Shown here piece by piece: positions 1 to 10,264 of a DNA stretch of 64,000 nucleotides. The position numbers were made by a program, and so were the translations under genes. Within the stretch, counting starts at the first letter, position 1; each line of letters begins with the position of its first letter. Origin of the DNA: Schizophyllum amplum (taxonomy: Eukaryota > Basidiomycota > Agaricomycetes > Agaricales > Schizophyllaceae); the NCBI GenBank assembly GCA_007026445.1, contig VDMD01000039.1, forward strand, positions 186,001 through 250,000, in the 5' to 3' direction. The notes beneath the pieces were generated by a model. That model was not told where the DNA came from. It ran no database searches and saw only the letters and a list, made by a program, of their open reading frames with translations.

Positions 1-44
1 TCTGCCACTCCTCACTCCCAGTTCTCCAGCAGGCTTATAAGATA

Positions 45-1430
45 ATGCCTTCAGTGATAGGCAACGCTAGCTCGCTTACAGGGAATACAAATGTACTAAG
101 TGAGCTCAGTACTTCGGGTTAGTGGCATCAGATATGCTGACTGTACCACAGGTGACCTCGACGGCGCTCATGACACTCACCGTCGCTCTTCAGCGGGCGT
201 AGCTCCCCCGGATTCCAAGGATGTCGAAGGAGGTGAGTACGCCTGCATCGCTGCTTATGCTCAACTGAACCAATTTCCAGTCGAAGTCGAAGAGTACCAG
301 CGCTTCTTCATCAAGCGCCCCAAGGTTGCATCCGAAGATAACGACAGCCCGGACGACATCGTATACACGACGATAGTATCAGATAACTGCGACGCGTCCG
401 ATGCGCATACGAGATGTGTTACTGAAGCTTTACTCGACATTGCTACCAAACGCGCCCTCTTCTCCCAGCCCAACTTTCCTCGTCGTCTCGTACGCCCTAT
501 CGTACCCGCACACCTCATCGCGCCCGCCGGCTTCAAAGGACTCGGCATGTTCGCGACGCGTCATCTTCGCGCCGGCAATCTCATTCTCAGCGAGCGCCCA
601 CTCATTATTCGGCCTGCTGGCGCGCCTCTTCGCCAGGATGTCCCGGACTTGTCGCAGACGCAGCGCGCTCTTTTCAGCCTCTCGGAGAGGGAGATGCAGT
701 TGCAGGTCATGCTCCAGCGCATGACGCATGAGTGTCGCGATGCGTACCTTGCACTTTCGCGCTCGAAATACCACGCAGAGTGCGGACCGCTACTTGCGCG
801 CGCACGGACCAACGGATGGCAGGCGTTGACGGAATTCAACTTCGCCAACTCTGGTAGCTGCGGATCATACGCCGGCGTGTTCGATGAGTTGTCCCGCATG
901 AACCACAGGTACGTTCCGCAGCTGCGAAGGGTGTTGTGGTACTTACCGTCTAACTCATGTCATTTCCTAGCTGTTGCCCGAACGCTGTCTACAACTGGGA
1001 TACGCAGACCTTTTCCGGAAGCTTGCGGGCGGTCCGCGAGATCATGCCTGGCGAGGAGATCACGGTCGCGTATTGCGCTCTGGGTGAGCTGTGGGCGGTG
1101 CGGCAGACCAATCTGCAGGCCTACGGCTTCCTCTGCGCGTGTCCTGCGTGCAAGGGTGGTCCCGCGGCCGACGCACGACGCATGCAGATTCTCATCGATG
1201 CATATGCCGCGTCCAAGGTCCCTACAGGTATCGCTCTGCGGCGTGCGTACCTCTCGCTCATTCGGCGGATTGAAGACGAGGGCTTGGAGGCGCTTCCCGA
1301 GTACTTTGCCGCGCTACTGGAGATGGCGAAGTACTATCGGTGCGTGAAGGATGTGGCGAAGGCGAAGGCCTACGAGGGGAAGCTGAACGCTATGTCGTGG
1401 GCGATGCGTGGGGAGCCCGGAGCCGTTTGA
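45..1430 (+). CDS. SMYD-like SET-domain protein A
   Basis: Model: exons 45-99, 152-232, 281-908 and 971-1430, giving 407 codons in frame. The SET core is readable: a GLGMFATRHL turn near residue 155, NHSCCPN formed across the last intron (AAC CAC AG / C TGT TGC), then GEEITVAY and a post-SET CACPAC cysteine cluster. These are the S-adenosylmethionine and substrate-binding elements of SMYD-type protein lysine methyltransferases, but no MYND zinc finger is present. The usual ISY of the family here is VAY. Intron 233-280 has a perfect GTGAGT donor and is a multiple of three, so it can also be read through. The first exon is uncertain: it lacks the MKRGFL-type start of the other copies and the gene may begin left of the window. 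An F-box gene follows 315 bp downstream on the same strand. Substrate unknown. Confidence 0.8.
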
Positions 1431-1744
1431 CCACAGCAAGGCTCCGGGTCCATGGTCATGATTGAACGACGTTTCACAGTCATCTTAATGTGTAATTCTT
1501 AGTGTGTAGTGTATATGCAACTCGTGCAGCCGCGGCAGAAATCTCGACACGCCAGAATCCCAAAGTTGAACTTCAATCATTTGACCGATGCGAACCTTGT
1601 CACTTCGTGACTTGTCCTAGTCACGGCCGACGCCTTGCTATCGCCCATCTTCGAGCCTCAACGCCGACGCCGCGTTCACTGAAGACGGGTACGAAATCTA
1701 CATAACTAATCGTCTCATTTGAACCTCTGTAGGTATCTGCAGAC
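1431..1744. other. Intergenic, SET A to F-box 1
   Basis: About 310 bases holding the 3' flank of SET A and the leader of F-box 1. A possible splice acceptor lies just before the F-box start (tgcag at 1738-1742). No RNA gene or further ORF is supported. Confidence 0.5.
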
Positions 1745-3184
1745 ATGCAAGCAGACACTCTCCTCGAGCGGGCTAAATCAATCGCGAGCATCGAGTTCCA
1801 GCGCAGTGGCTTCGTGCCTTCTGATGAAGAGCTGCAAACAATCAAGACGCTCTCGAGCGAACTGTCCGCAGAGATGGCTTGGATTAGCGCTGAAATCGAG
1901 CGACTCCAACGACTGCACGCATGCATCTCCGTCCAGCTCAAAATCAATCAATCCGTCGCGTCTCCCGTGCGCCGCCTCCCTCCCGAATTACTTTCCGAAG
2001 TCTTTGTTCGACTACTGGACACAGCGCATACAGCTTCGAACAAATTCTTTCTCGCCATGCATACAATCAGCCATGTGTGCACTTCGTGGCGCACCACAGC
2101 GCGAAACACGCCGAGGTTGTGGACGAACATCTCTTCCCTCGTTCTTCTGCCATCCTCGCGACAGATCTCATACACCAGGCATGTCTCAGATCAGGCAGCA
2201 CTCTGTGGCACCTTGCCTCTTCATATATTCCATATGAAGCCTGCTATCGTGGACAAAACACTCGTCCCGTTTATGGCGCGACTACGACCCCATGCCGCGC
2301 AGTGGAGGACTCTCATTCTCAAAGGCGACTGCGCAGCTCTTGAGACGCAGTCCGCCCTCGCACTACCTCTCCTCGATGTCGCCCACATCGAGTTACTTGG
2401 TCGTTCTACACGACGGCCGCTCTCATTCTTGGCGGGTGCATCGGCACTCAGAAGTCTGACAGTCATCCGCAAGGTTATGTTGCTCGCTCCGGAGTCGTTT
2501 GAGGTTCCCCGACTTTCGTCGCTGACGTGCCTTGCGTTGACCGGGCTGTCTTTGATGACAGTCCTCTCCGCCTGCCAACACTGCAAGGATTCCCTTGTCT
2601 CCCTTCACGTCAGTACATTATGCTTGAGCCAAGGGGGGCCAACGGGGCCATTGACAGGCCACACGAATATCACGTCTCTACGCATGGTGAAGCTGTCCGG
2701 CAGCGCCCATGAAATCCTAGGCTACATTAACGCCCCTCTCCTTCGGGATATGATCTTGGAAGAAGTAGTGAATGTCGTGCAGGGAGATCCATTCTTATCT
2801 TTATCGGCATTTGCGTTGCGTTCATCGCCCTTTCAGCGTCTCACTCTACGCGGCATCCACGCAATGAATCAACCCGACAACTTCTTACACTGTCTGGAAC
2901 GGATGGGCGCGCTGCGCGAGCTGCAAATAGCGGATGTGCCAGGGACCACACGGCCACGCTTGACGCAGGAATTCATCGTCCGGATGACATATGCAGACGA
3001 CGCGCAGTGTCTCTGCCCTGGGCTTACGAAACTCTGGCTCAACTTCAATCGTTTCCGCCTACCAGATCAGGAGCTTCGTGGCGCGCTACGTGCCATGGTA
3101 GCATCGAGGAGCGCGTCGCGGACCTGCGCATCGCCGGAAGTGCAAGCACTACAAGTCTTTGAGACGGATATCGACAACGTTTAG
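1745..3184 (+). CDS. F-box protein 1
   Basis: Single exon, 479 aa. The N-terminus (about 1-70) is a predicted helical coiled region of the form LLERAKSIASIEFQRSGFVP. It is followed by an F-box at about 75-115 (VRRLPPELLSEVFVRL, then a conserved W at SWR and TPRLW). The rest is leucine-rich without strict repeats, as in the large F-box families of mushroom-forming fungi. By family knowledge the F-box binds Skp1 and places the C-terminal part as substrate receptor of an SCF ubiquitin ligase; the target is unknown. The closest relative in the window is F-box 2 (16784-18211), which matches along its whole length. The start was chosen because the other copies begin at the same aligned place (MQA/MQD). 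It lies directly behind SET A on the same strand. Confidence 0.82.
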   Translation: MQADTLLERAKSIASIEFQRSGFVPSDEELQTIKTLSSELSAEMAWISAEIERLQRLHACISVQLKINQSVASPVRRLPPELLSEVFVRLLDTAHTASNKFFLAMHTISHVCTSWRTTARNTPRLWTNISSLVLLPSSRQISYTRHVSDQAALCGTLPLHIFHMKPAIVDKTLVPFMARLRPHAAQWRTLILKGDCAALETQSALALPLLDVAHIELLGRSTRRPLSFLAGASALRSLTVIRKVMLLAPESFEVPRLSSLTCLALTGLSLMTVLSACQHCKDSLVSLHVSTLCLSQGGPTGPLTGHTNITSLRMVKLSGSAHEILGYINAPLLRDMILEEVVNVVQGDPFLSLSAFALRSSPFQRLTLRGIHAMNQPDNFLHCLERMGALRELQIADVPGTTRPRLTQEFIVRMTYADDAQCLCPGLTKLWLNFNRFRLPDQELRGALRAMVASRSASRTCASPEVQALQVFETDIDNV

Positions 3185-4595
3185 GTGAGGGTCGCCTAAT
3201 AGTCGCAATGCGACTGCCACTGACGTGGACTTGTCCAGGTCGAAGAGCATGAGCCGGAGACTATGGAATATCTCGCTTTAGCGGACGCTTTCTCGTCAGT
3301 TATCATTCGTCATTTTTTTGCCCCAATTCATGAATTTTCAGGTCATGAACAGCGCTCTCGCCGGCGGTCATGTCCAGCAGTCTATCCATGATGTATCGAC
3401 GTAGGTACAATATCTCTGTGGTACGAACACGTTGACAGAGCAGATCTGCACAGATAACCTCTCCCTCGAGGAATCGACGAGGATCGCGCTCGCAGGTACA
3501 GTCGTATCGCTCACTGGGTTGCTATCCCTCCTCTTTCTTTGTACTCGCATCCGTCTTGCAATTGCCCTTTCGTATTCTGCTAAACGTTTGATTCAAACTT
3601 TTGTCAGTGCTTTCAGAAGATACAGAGGCGCGACCAAGCTCCGTTATCCCACCAGTTGACTGTATTTCTTCTCACATATCCCTCTGCCCTTCTGGCGCGC
3701 ATCCCCGCGTGTCCCGGTCTTCCCGTGCCTCCCCACTCTCTGGCGTATCCGCTCCCCAAGCATACGTATCTCAATACAACGCCTCGGCGCGTAGCGCCAC
3801 TGGCAGTCGCATCCTTACGCGAGGATACGCCGCGCGCCGGGGCGCTCCAGGGGGCTCAGTACAATCAGTATCTCGCGAGAGAGCCCGCCTGCAGCCCGCG
3901 TCTTCGTCTCGTCGTGCGCTGTGTTCCGGTCATTCTTGCTTGATAGCTGATGGTCAGGCAAACATCACACGGAGAGTCAATCAGTGCTCATCGCTGTGAA
4001 GCTCGCGGTCGAGGCAATCAGCCACATATCGAGATTCAAGGATCACTGGTCCGTGCGCCGAAGCGAACCGGCCTGTCAGTGACTCACCACCAACCTTCCG
4101 CCGGCGCGAACCGTCTGCGCGAGTCATCAGACGCCCGCAGCAGCATCTGATGGGACAGAGGCACCGCAGGGCATCAGATGCACCCTCGCAACATCAGATG
4201 CTCCGGGGCGCAATCAGATGGCACCCCCGTTGATGTCTGTCCCTCGCCATCTGACGCCCCGCGCGCGCCTATCAGCGGAGGTATATACCTGTCACGGTGG
4301 GCTGTTCAAGTTGAACTTCCGTAAGTAGTATGGGAAGAGCGTGCACGGAGAGATATAGAGAGTCTGCCAGGAAGTAATACCACTATCATATCATTGAGGA
4401 CTCCTTCCAGATGAAGGGCAGATTCTGAAGTTGAGGCTTTCCGCGCTCCAGAGCTCTCAGTCAGCATCGCTCTGCCATGTACTGGTATACATAATCACTG
4501 AGATTCACTGCGACAGCTTGAAGGGCACTGAATGCGTGTGAATGGCCGCCTTCCGGAGCTTCGAGTACCCGTATGCTTGAGGTTATGTCGCCCCG
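3185..4595. other. Intergenic 1.4 kb
   Basis: No gene model can be supported. Short ORFs on both strands lack family features, although a 75-codon + ORF at 3432-3659 carries a hydrophobic stretch near its middle. The notable content is the CATCWGATG cluster at 4124-4256, annotated separately. Distances fit the 3' flank of F-box 1 followed by sequence of unknown role. Confidence 0.4.
4124..4256. repeat. Cluster of CATCAGATG / CATCTGATG motifs
   Basis: Six close copies of a 9-mer occur in both orientations within about 130 bases: catcagacg 4124, catctgatg 4144, catcagatg 4172, catcagatg 4192, atcagatg 4212 and catctgacg 4248. Each full copy contains an E-box type CANNTG core (CATCTG or CAGATG). 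The spacing is irregular at about 20-35 nt. It could be a protein-binding cluster or a decayed minisatellite. Confidence 0.6.
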
Positions 4596-5081
4596 TCAGC
4601 TCATGTCCGCGTTCATCGTGAGCTCTTTCTGTACAGCCGGGGACGCCGTGCTGGCGACAACAAGCTTACATAGACAGTGACGACCTTCGACGCTACGATT
4701 CGTCAGCAACTCTACAAGGACGAGCACAAATGACAAGTATGTACCAGCACAGATGTCGAGCAGTATATTTGAGTAATAAGACACAGCGCGAGGAACGAGG
4801 GCCACAGCGCGACGTATCAGGGTAGGCCACAGCGCGACGTATAAGGGGTAAGCCACAGCAAGGAGAGATGATATAAGAGTACTGTCAGTCAGCGCAAAGG
4901 GAAAAGTCACAGCGCAGAGTATAAAGAAAAATATGTAGGGCGACAGCGCGACAATCGAAAGATAAATTACGCAGATACACAGAAGAGCATACAAACGAGC
5001 AGCGAGAGAAAGAAGTGAGAGAATGGATTCACGCCCCGTCGTCGTCGGCACCGCATGAACGCCCTCGTCCTCCGTGTCCAC
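4596..5081 (-). CDS. Possible small membrane protein
   Basis: An intact ORF of 161 aa with several long hydrophobic stretches. Roughly four could span a membrane, between residues 20 and 135, separated by short polar loops. No family is recognised. At the DNA level part of the ORF consists of a degenerate direct repeat (gccacagcgcgacgtat, around 4800-4860), so the hydrophobicity may be a by-product of repeated non-coding DNA. Its 3' neighbour on the same strand would be nothing before F-box 1; upstream lies the end of the GATA gene, 108 bp away and also on the - strand. Listed because the ORF is long for this base composition, not because homology is known. Confidence 0.25.
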   Translation of the reverse strand: MDTEDEGVHAVPTTTGRESILSLLSLAARLYALLCICVIYLSIVALSPYIFFFILCAVTFPFALTDSTLISSLLAVAYPLYVALWPTLIRRAVALVPRAVSYYSNILLDICAGTYLSFVLVLVELLTNRSVEGRHCLCKLVVASTASPAVQKELTMNADMS

Positions 5082-5189
5082 CTCGTCCCCCGCTCCTGCC
5101 CTCGTCCTTCATTTCTGCTCTCGTCCTCCTCATCCTTCGCTCCTGCCCCCGTCCTCTGCTTCGTCCTGCTTTAGAAGTCTCATGATCCC

Positions 5190-6805
5190 CTATTTCTTCT
5201 CGTCCTCCTGCTTGCCATCGCGCTCGCGGTTGTCCTCCGCCTCACGCTTCGCCTCCTGCTTCTCCCCGCGCTCCTTCTCGTCCCCGTTCCACGCCGCCTT
5301 CTCGTCCCCGATCCACGGCAGCCGCGGACTGCGCGTGTCCTCCTTGTTGCCGCCAGCCTGACGCGCTCCATCAGCCGTCGGCGGGTACCGTCCAGCATCA
5401 GCCGGGGGCGGATAGCGTCCTCCATCAGCCGGGGGCGGATAGCGTCCTCCATCAGGTGTCGGCGGATGGCGCGCCCCATCCAGCGGCAGCGGTGGGTACC
5501 GTCCAGCATCAGCCGGGGGCGCGTACCGGGGATCGAGAGGCGGAGGGTAGTGAGGGTACCGGCCAGGCTCCTGCGGCGGGGGGTATCTCGCAGCATCACC
5601 CGGCGGCGGCGGCGGGTATCTCGCAGGGTCCTGCGGTGGCGGATACCGCCCGTCCTCCGCGTAGCGCGAGCTGTCCTGCGGCGGGCCCGGCGGTGGAGGA
5701 CCATAGCGAGAACCATCTGCAGGCGTGCCGTAGCGCGAGCCCTCGGGCGGTGGCGGCGGGGGGTATCGTGCGCCGTCCTGGGGCGGGTATCGCGGGTCAG
5801 CGTCCTGCGGCGGGTACCGCGGGTCACCACCACGTTGCGCGTCGTACCCGCGCTGGGCGTCGTACCGCGCGCGCTCCCCGGCAGAGTCGATCGGCGCGAT
5901 GTGCGTGGTGTGCACGTACTGGTACGGCGCGCTTTGGATGGGCGGGAGCGCACCCGGGCCCGGGTGGCCCTGGATCGGGGGCAGACTGTAGCCGCCGGCG
6001 GGTGGCGGGCCCGAGGGCGGCGGCGGCGGCGGGTAGGGCTGCGGGTGCCCGTGGGGCGACAAATGCGCATGCGGCGGGACCGGTGAGCGCCCACTACCTC
6101 CTCCACCTCCTCCTCCTCCAGGCCCCCCTCCCGCTAGGGGACCGCGCTTGTGCGGGAACTGCTCCGGGCGCGGACGCGAGTGCGTGCGCTCGAAGAGGCC
6201 GCACTTGTTGCAGAGCACCTTGCCAGGGGAAAGCGTGCTGCGGCGCCACGTGCTCGTGTCCGTGGTGCAGCAGTTGAAGCAGCGGCGGCGGACGCGGTCG
6301 GAGAGCTTCGTGGACGCGTCGTCGGTGTGCACGATGGGCGGGGGCGGCGGGCCGGGGGCGTATGCGTTGCTCGCGTAGTCGTAGCGCGGGCCGGCGCCGG
6401 GCGGCGGGGGAGGGGGCGGGTGGGAGTAAATGGGGAGCGGCGGGCCTGGGGCGGGTAGTGGGCGGCGTGCTCGTAGGGCTGTTGGGGCGGCCAGCGGTCC
6501 GGGTAGGGCGCGGGTGCGGGCGGGTACGGGCGGGGGAGTGGCCGTGTGCGTGGCCGTTGAGCGGCGGGGTGGGCGCGGAGGAGGACGCGGAGGGCGTCGG
6601 CGAGTGGCGCGTGTGCATCGTCGCGATCGGCGGGGTGACGTACGCCGCGGGGCCGCGTACGGCGGCGGCGGCTGCGCTTGCCGGTGGTGAGTACTAAACG
6701 AGGCGTAAGCAACCAAAAGTTGGAGAAAAAGTCGTGGTGGACGACGTACACGGCGCTCATGTTCGTCGGATACGGCTCGGGGCGCGTGTCGACGCGATGG
6801 GGCAT
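5190..6805 (-). CDS. GATA-type zinc-finger transcription factor (frame broken twice)
   Basis: Model: exon 1 6752-6805, intron 6694-6751 (58 nt), exon 2 5190-6693. One GATA finger lies near residue 155: CFNC, then 19 residues including TWRR, then CNKC and GLFERTHSRPRP. This loop is one or two residues longer than the usual 17-18. The finger is preceded by a Pro/Tyr-rich region and followed by a long tail of RYPPP repeats and a charged Glu/Lys C-terminus. Exon 2 needs three successive frames: YSPPASAAAAV to GHAHGHSP, then YPPAPAPYPDRWPP to AHYPP, then PIYSHPPPP to the stop. One extra base in each of two C runs (about 6531-6537 and 6446-6452) gives 519 aa with no other change. A start at 6853 in the same frame is also possible. 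Expected role: nuclear regulator binding GATA sites; targets unknown. Confidence 0.75.
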
Positions 6806-7260
6806 CTGGAGGGGGGATTGTGGCGTCAATTTTGATGCCAACAGGCGGGGCATCGCGCGCGCGCACGCACCGGGTGATCACCACGCTTCGTCTTTTTGCT
6901 GCTGCCCGTGTCGGCAGGCTTGGCAACGGTGTCGGCGGCGGCGGCGACGTCGGCGGGAGGCGAGCGGCTAGCTTCGTCCTCGTCGTCGTTGGCGGCGGTG
7001 GCACTGGGGGAGCGGTCCTGGGCGTTCCTGCAAAGGTGCAATCAGCGGGCGCCCGCCTATATAAGCGGACGAGGGCGCACCACGAATACATGTCCGGCCA
7101 AGACTGGGACGGCCAATCAGAGATTTCGCGTGTGCAAACCGAGCCGTGCGCGCGAGCTGGCCCGCGTGCGACTGATGGCGGAGGGATCACGACTCGCGCG
7201 TGCTCCACGTCGTTGCTGCTGGCGGCTTTCTCGGTTCGAGAGACGACGAGGACAACAGCC

Positions 7261-7291
<31 letters not shown>

Positions 7292-7852
7292 CGGATGCGA
7301 CGAGGAGGAGAAGGACAACGCGAAGCCACGACACTCACAAACAAACCACCATAAATTTTCCACCCCTGATCACTATCCCCGAACGGAAACGCCTAGAACG
7401 ACGCCCGTTGCTATCGCGCGTGCCTCGCCGTCGACGTCGGAGACGACGAGCAGAGGCAGAGGGGACGGGGGGAGGAGGTCAACGAATTTCTTTAGGACCG
7501 CGCAACGTGCAGCAAAGCACCCGCGGATCAGCCCATCACATCATCAGTATCGCGCGTGCTCAGCCGCCCAGCTCTGTCTCACTGCCTCAGTACGAGGTCT
7601 CTTCTCCTATGTCATAATTCTACAGCGTCTACACTCCTCGCCCGTACTGCTTTCATCGTGTTCACTGCTCTCGTCCCCTTCTAAGCACCGCGCCGCTCGC
7701 TCCCATACGTCCCCACAGCCTTCAACAGCGTTGTTCATCCGTCTGATGGACATGCTCAGATGAAAGTGCTCGCTATCAGTGTGCGGGAGAAGCTGATGAA
7801 GACGGCCCTCTCAATTCAGTCCTGTCGGCCATCGTGCACTCTCCTTGACTCT
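6806..7852. other. Upstream region of the GATA gene
   Basis: Very GC-rich, with a GAC-type trinucleotide run (about 7255-7310) that creates long spurious ORFs in several frames. A TATATAA box reads on the + strand at 7057-7064; the reverse strand reads TATATAGG, about 255 bases before the GATA start, so it could serve that gene. From about 7600 the sequence becomes less GC-rich and leads into the tandem-repeat block. No gene is supported. Confidence 0.4.
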
Positions 7853-7946
7853 CCTTGTATCGAATGACCGCCTTCGTATCGCACGTCCGCCTTCGTATCG
7901 CACGTCCGCCTTCGTATCGAACGACCGCCTTCGCATGGAACGACCG
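7853..7946. repeat. Tandem repeat, 19-nt unit, 5 copies
   Basis: Unit close to ccttcgtatcgaacgaccg, head to tail, with a few substitutions. It is the first of nine adjacent arrays. Confidence 0.85.
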
Positions 7947-8063
7947 CCTCCTCAACCGCCTTCTGCTCTCCGGAGGTCTAACAGGTGCCCGGGCGGTCGG
8001 TCTCGAGTGAGATGTCTGTCATACGGTGCTGTGCCACCCCCGGAGTTTTCAATTATCGTGCGT

Positions 8064-8169
8064 GCGCACGCTGCTCGACAGAATATCTGTGCTCACGCTG
8101 CTCAACAGGACATCCTTGCTCACGCTGCTCGACAACATATCCGTGCTCACGCTGCTCGACAGGATCTGT
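8064..8169. repeat. Tandem repeat, 27-nt unit, 4 copies
   Basis: Each unit begins gctcacgctgctcgacagg. Copies start at 8064, 8091, 8118 and 8145. The unit is unrelated to that of the neighbouring arrays. Confidence 0.85.
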
Positions 8170-8202
8170 GCTCCGTGACCGGATCATTGCCTCGCTCGAC
8201 TG

Positions 8203-8297
8203 AGTGTCTATGTTCATAGGCGTGTCTAGACTATGTTCATGGGCGTGTCTATGTTCATGGGCGTGTCTATGTTCATGGGCGTGTCTGTGTTTATGAG
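8203..8297. repeat. Tandem repeat, 18-nt unit, about 5 copies
   Basis: Unit gcgtgtctatgttcatgg. The second copy carries a short insertion and the last one is degenerate. Confidence 0.85.
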
Positions 8298-8395
8298 CCG
8301 GCGCTCGTATGTAGACGGTGAACAGGTACGCACGCACGCGTCATGCATCCTAGTACACCACTGACCGGTCTGCATAGTGCCGGTGCCGACCAGTA

Positions 8396-8566
8396 CAGCG
8401 CTGACCTGTCCATGCAGCGTTAACCTATCCGTGCAGCGCTAACCTATCCGTGCAGCGCTGACCTATCCGTGCAGCGCTGACCTATCCGTGCAGCACTGAC
8501 CTATCCGTGCAGCGTTAACCTATCCGTGCAGCGTTAACCTATCCGTGCCGCGCTGACCCGTCTATA
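8396..8566. repeat. Tandem repeat, 19-nt unit, 8-9 copies
   Basis: Unit cagcgctgacctatccgtg. Copies vary mainly at the gctgac/gttaac positions. Confidence 0.88.
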
Positions 8567-8622
8567 CAGCCTTGGTACCGGTCTATACAGCCTTGGTACC
8601 GGTCTATACAGCCTTGGTACCG
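8560..8622. repeat. Tandem repeat, 21-nt unit, 3 copies
   Basis: Unit gtctatacagccttggtaccg, three nearly perfect copies, joined without a gap to the preceding array. Confidence 0.88.
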
Positions 8623-8730
8623 ATTCACAGAACCCGCGAAGCTCTCGAAAGCTCCGACATACGTCCCACGAGCGCGAGGACGCCTTGAGCTAGCACGGAT
8701 CGCCCGATGACGCATGATCCCGAGAGCCGT

Positions 8731-8892
8731 CCTATCAGTGCTCGTACTTAGTGGTCCTATCAGTGCTCGTAGTGGTCCTATCAGTGCTCGTAGTGGTCCT
8801 ATCAGTGCTCGACGTAGTGGTCATATCAGTGCGCGTGGTGGTTCTACTAGTCAGTCCTCGTAGTGGTCCTATCAGTCCTCGTAGTGGTCCTG
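8731..8892. repeat. Tandem repeat, 21-nt unit, about 7 copies
   Basis: Unit cctatcagtgctcgtagtgg plus one base. Some copies carry cagtcctcg or a short insertion. Confidence 0.85.
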
Positions 8893-8903
8893 ACTCCTGT
8901 GAT

Positions 8904-8984
8904 GCCACCGGGTGTTGCGTGATTGCACCAGTCACCGGGTGCTGCATGATTGCGCCAGCCACCGGCTGTTGCGTGATGGCGCCA
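8904..8984. repeat. Tandem repeat, 27-nt unit, 3 copies
   Basis: Unit starts gccaccgggtgttgcgtgat and ends gcacca. Copies start at 8904, 8931 and 8958. Confidence 0.85.
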
Positions 8985-9114
8985 GGCGTACCTACCCCAT
9001 GTCATTGCACCTATGAGTCGCGGCGCGTGTATGTATACACCTTCCCAACTGGTAAGCAAAGCTCTGTCCTTCCACCGATGCGAACAGTTCAGGCTCATCT
9101 GATGACCTGGCGCT

Positions 9115-9180
9115 ATCAGATGGGTGCCGGCGTGCTAGCAGATGGGTGCCGGCGCGCTAGCAGATGGGTGCCGGCGTGCT
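9115..9180. repeat. Tandem repeat, 22-nt unit, 3 copies
   Basis: Unit contains agatgggtgccggcgtgct. The first copy reads atcagatg and a catctgatg sits just before it (9096), the same 9-mer that is clustered at 4124-4256. Confidence 0.85.
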
Positions 9181-9228
9181 AATGGCGAGTCGGCCCCTTC
9201 GTCGTTCCGCTAGCTGCTAATCACTGTA

Positions 9229-9430
9229 TAGGTACGGACATATTGCATAGGTACGGACATTGCATAGGTATGGACATTGCATAAGTACGGACATATTGCA
9301 TAAGTACGGACATATTGCATAAGTACGGACATATTGCATAAGTACGGACATATTGCATAAGTACGGACATATTGCATAAGTAGTATACGGGCATTGCATA
9401 AGTACGGACATATTGCATAGGTACGGATAT
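9229..9430. repeat. Tandem repeat, 19-nt unit, about 11 copies
   Basis: Unit ataagtacggacatattgc. The first copies read atagg and two lack a dinucleotide; one copy near 9375 has an insertion. It is the longest and most homogeneous array of the block. Confidence 0.9.
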
Positions 9431-10264
9431 TCTTTCAGAATCCGGACGTCCCTACCCCCAGAACTTGGCTATCTTCCCGAACGCGCGTGGCGATGCCTGA
9501 TATTCTCGCAGCGCATCGCACCTTTGCAGGTGCCGCCGCCGTACTTCGGAATGCATCCAACGCCGTACTTGAAGACTTCGAAATGCATCCACCGCCTTCT
9601 TCCATCGCACCTTCGCATCCGCCGCCTCCTCTTTCTCCCTCTCTTCGTCCCTCCCTCGTCCCTCTCTCCCTCCCTCCCTCCCTCGTCCCTCTCCGTGTCC
9701 CTTCTCCCTTCCCTCTCATCCCTCTCCTCGTCGCCTCTCATCCCTCTCCACCCTCCCACGTCCATCGACCCATCGCTAACCTTATGATCGCATTCACGAA
9801 TCACGCCGTACTGTACCTTGTTCCCAAATAGGAAACCCTTGTTGTTTGAGCTGATCCCATTGTTCGCGCTGATCCCATTGTTCGCACTGATGCTATTGTT
9901 TGCGGATCAAAATAATCAAAGATTCTTCTTCCGCTTGATAGCCTCTTCTACCGCCTTGATAGCTTCTGACCCCGCCTTGATAGCCTGATAGCCTCGCCAT
10001 CATCATCACTCATCATCACCAACGAGAAGCGACGGAACAATTACTCGCATCGTCATCACAAAGTGTTCCGTCGACTACATATCGCATCTCCCATCTTCGT
10101 CGCAGTACCCATCTTCGTCCGATGACAGCCCTCCGACTCAACCCATGGCGCCTCCATTGGCTCGAACTGCCATCCCATCGACCCATCCCGAACCGCACCC
10201 CCTTACTTCGAACTCGTCCTACTGTATTCTATCCCTGCGAGTCGTAGCCGCCTGCATCTTCCCC
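9431..10264. other. Low-complexity intergenic stretch
   Basis: A polypyrimidine tract (ctccctccctcgtccc type, about 9610-9760) opens spurious Pro/Ser/Leu ORFs. Next come three copies of an 18-nt unit, gctgatcccattgttcgc (9850-9903), and three degenerate copies of cgccttgatagcc (about 9930-9995). No gene is supported. The sequence leads into the 3' end of the - strand gene at 10265. Confidence 0.6.

Noticed and set aside
6854..7334. N-terminal extension of the GATA gene along the long - strand ORF to 7334
   Set aside because: The extra residues are Val/Ala/Arg runs from trinucleotide repeats, and the true N-terminus lies in another frame, joined by the intron 6694-6751.
7853..9430. CRISPR array
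   Set aside because: Repeats are directly adjacent without unique spacers, the unit changes from block to block, and the genome is eukaryotic.
9413..9831. Pro/Ser/Leu-rich ORFs near 9.6 kb
   Set aside because: They are open in several frames only because of a polypyrimidine tract. There is no splice or domain evidence.
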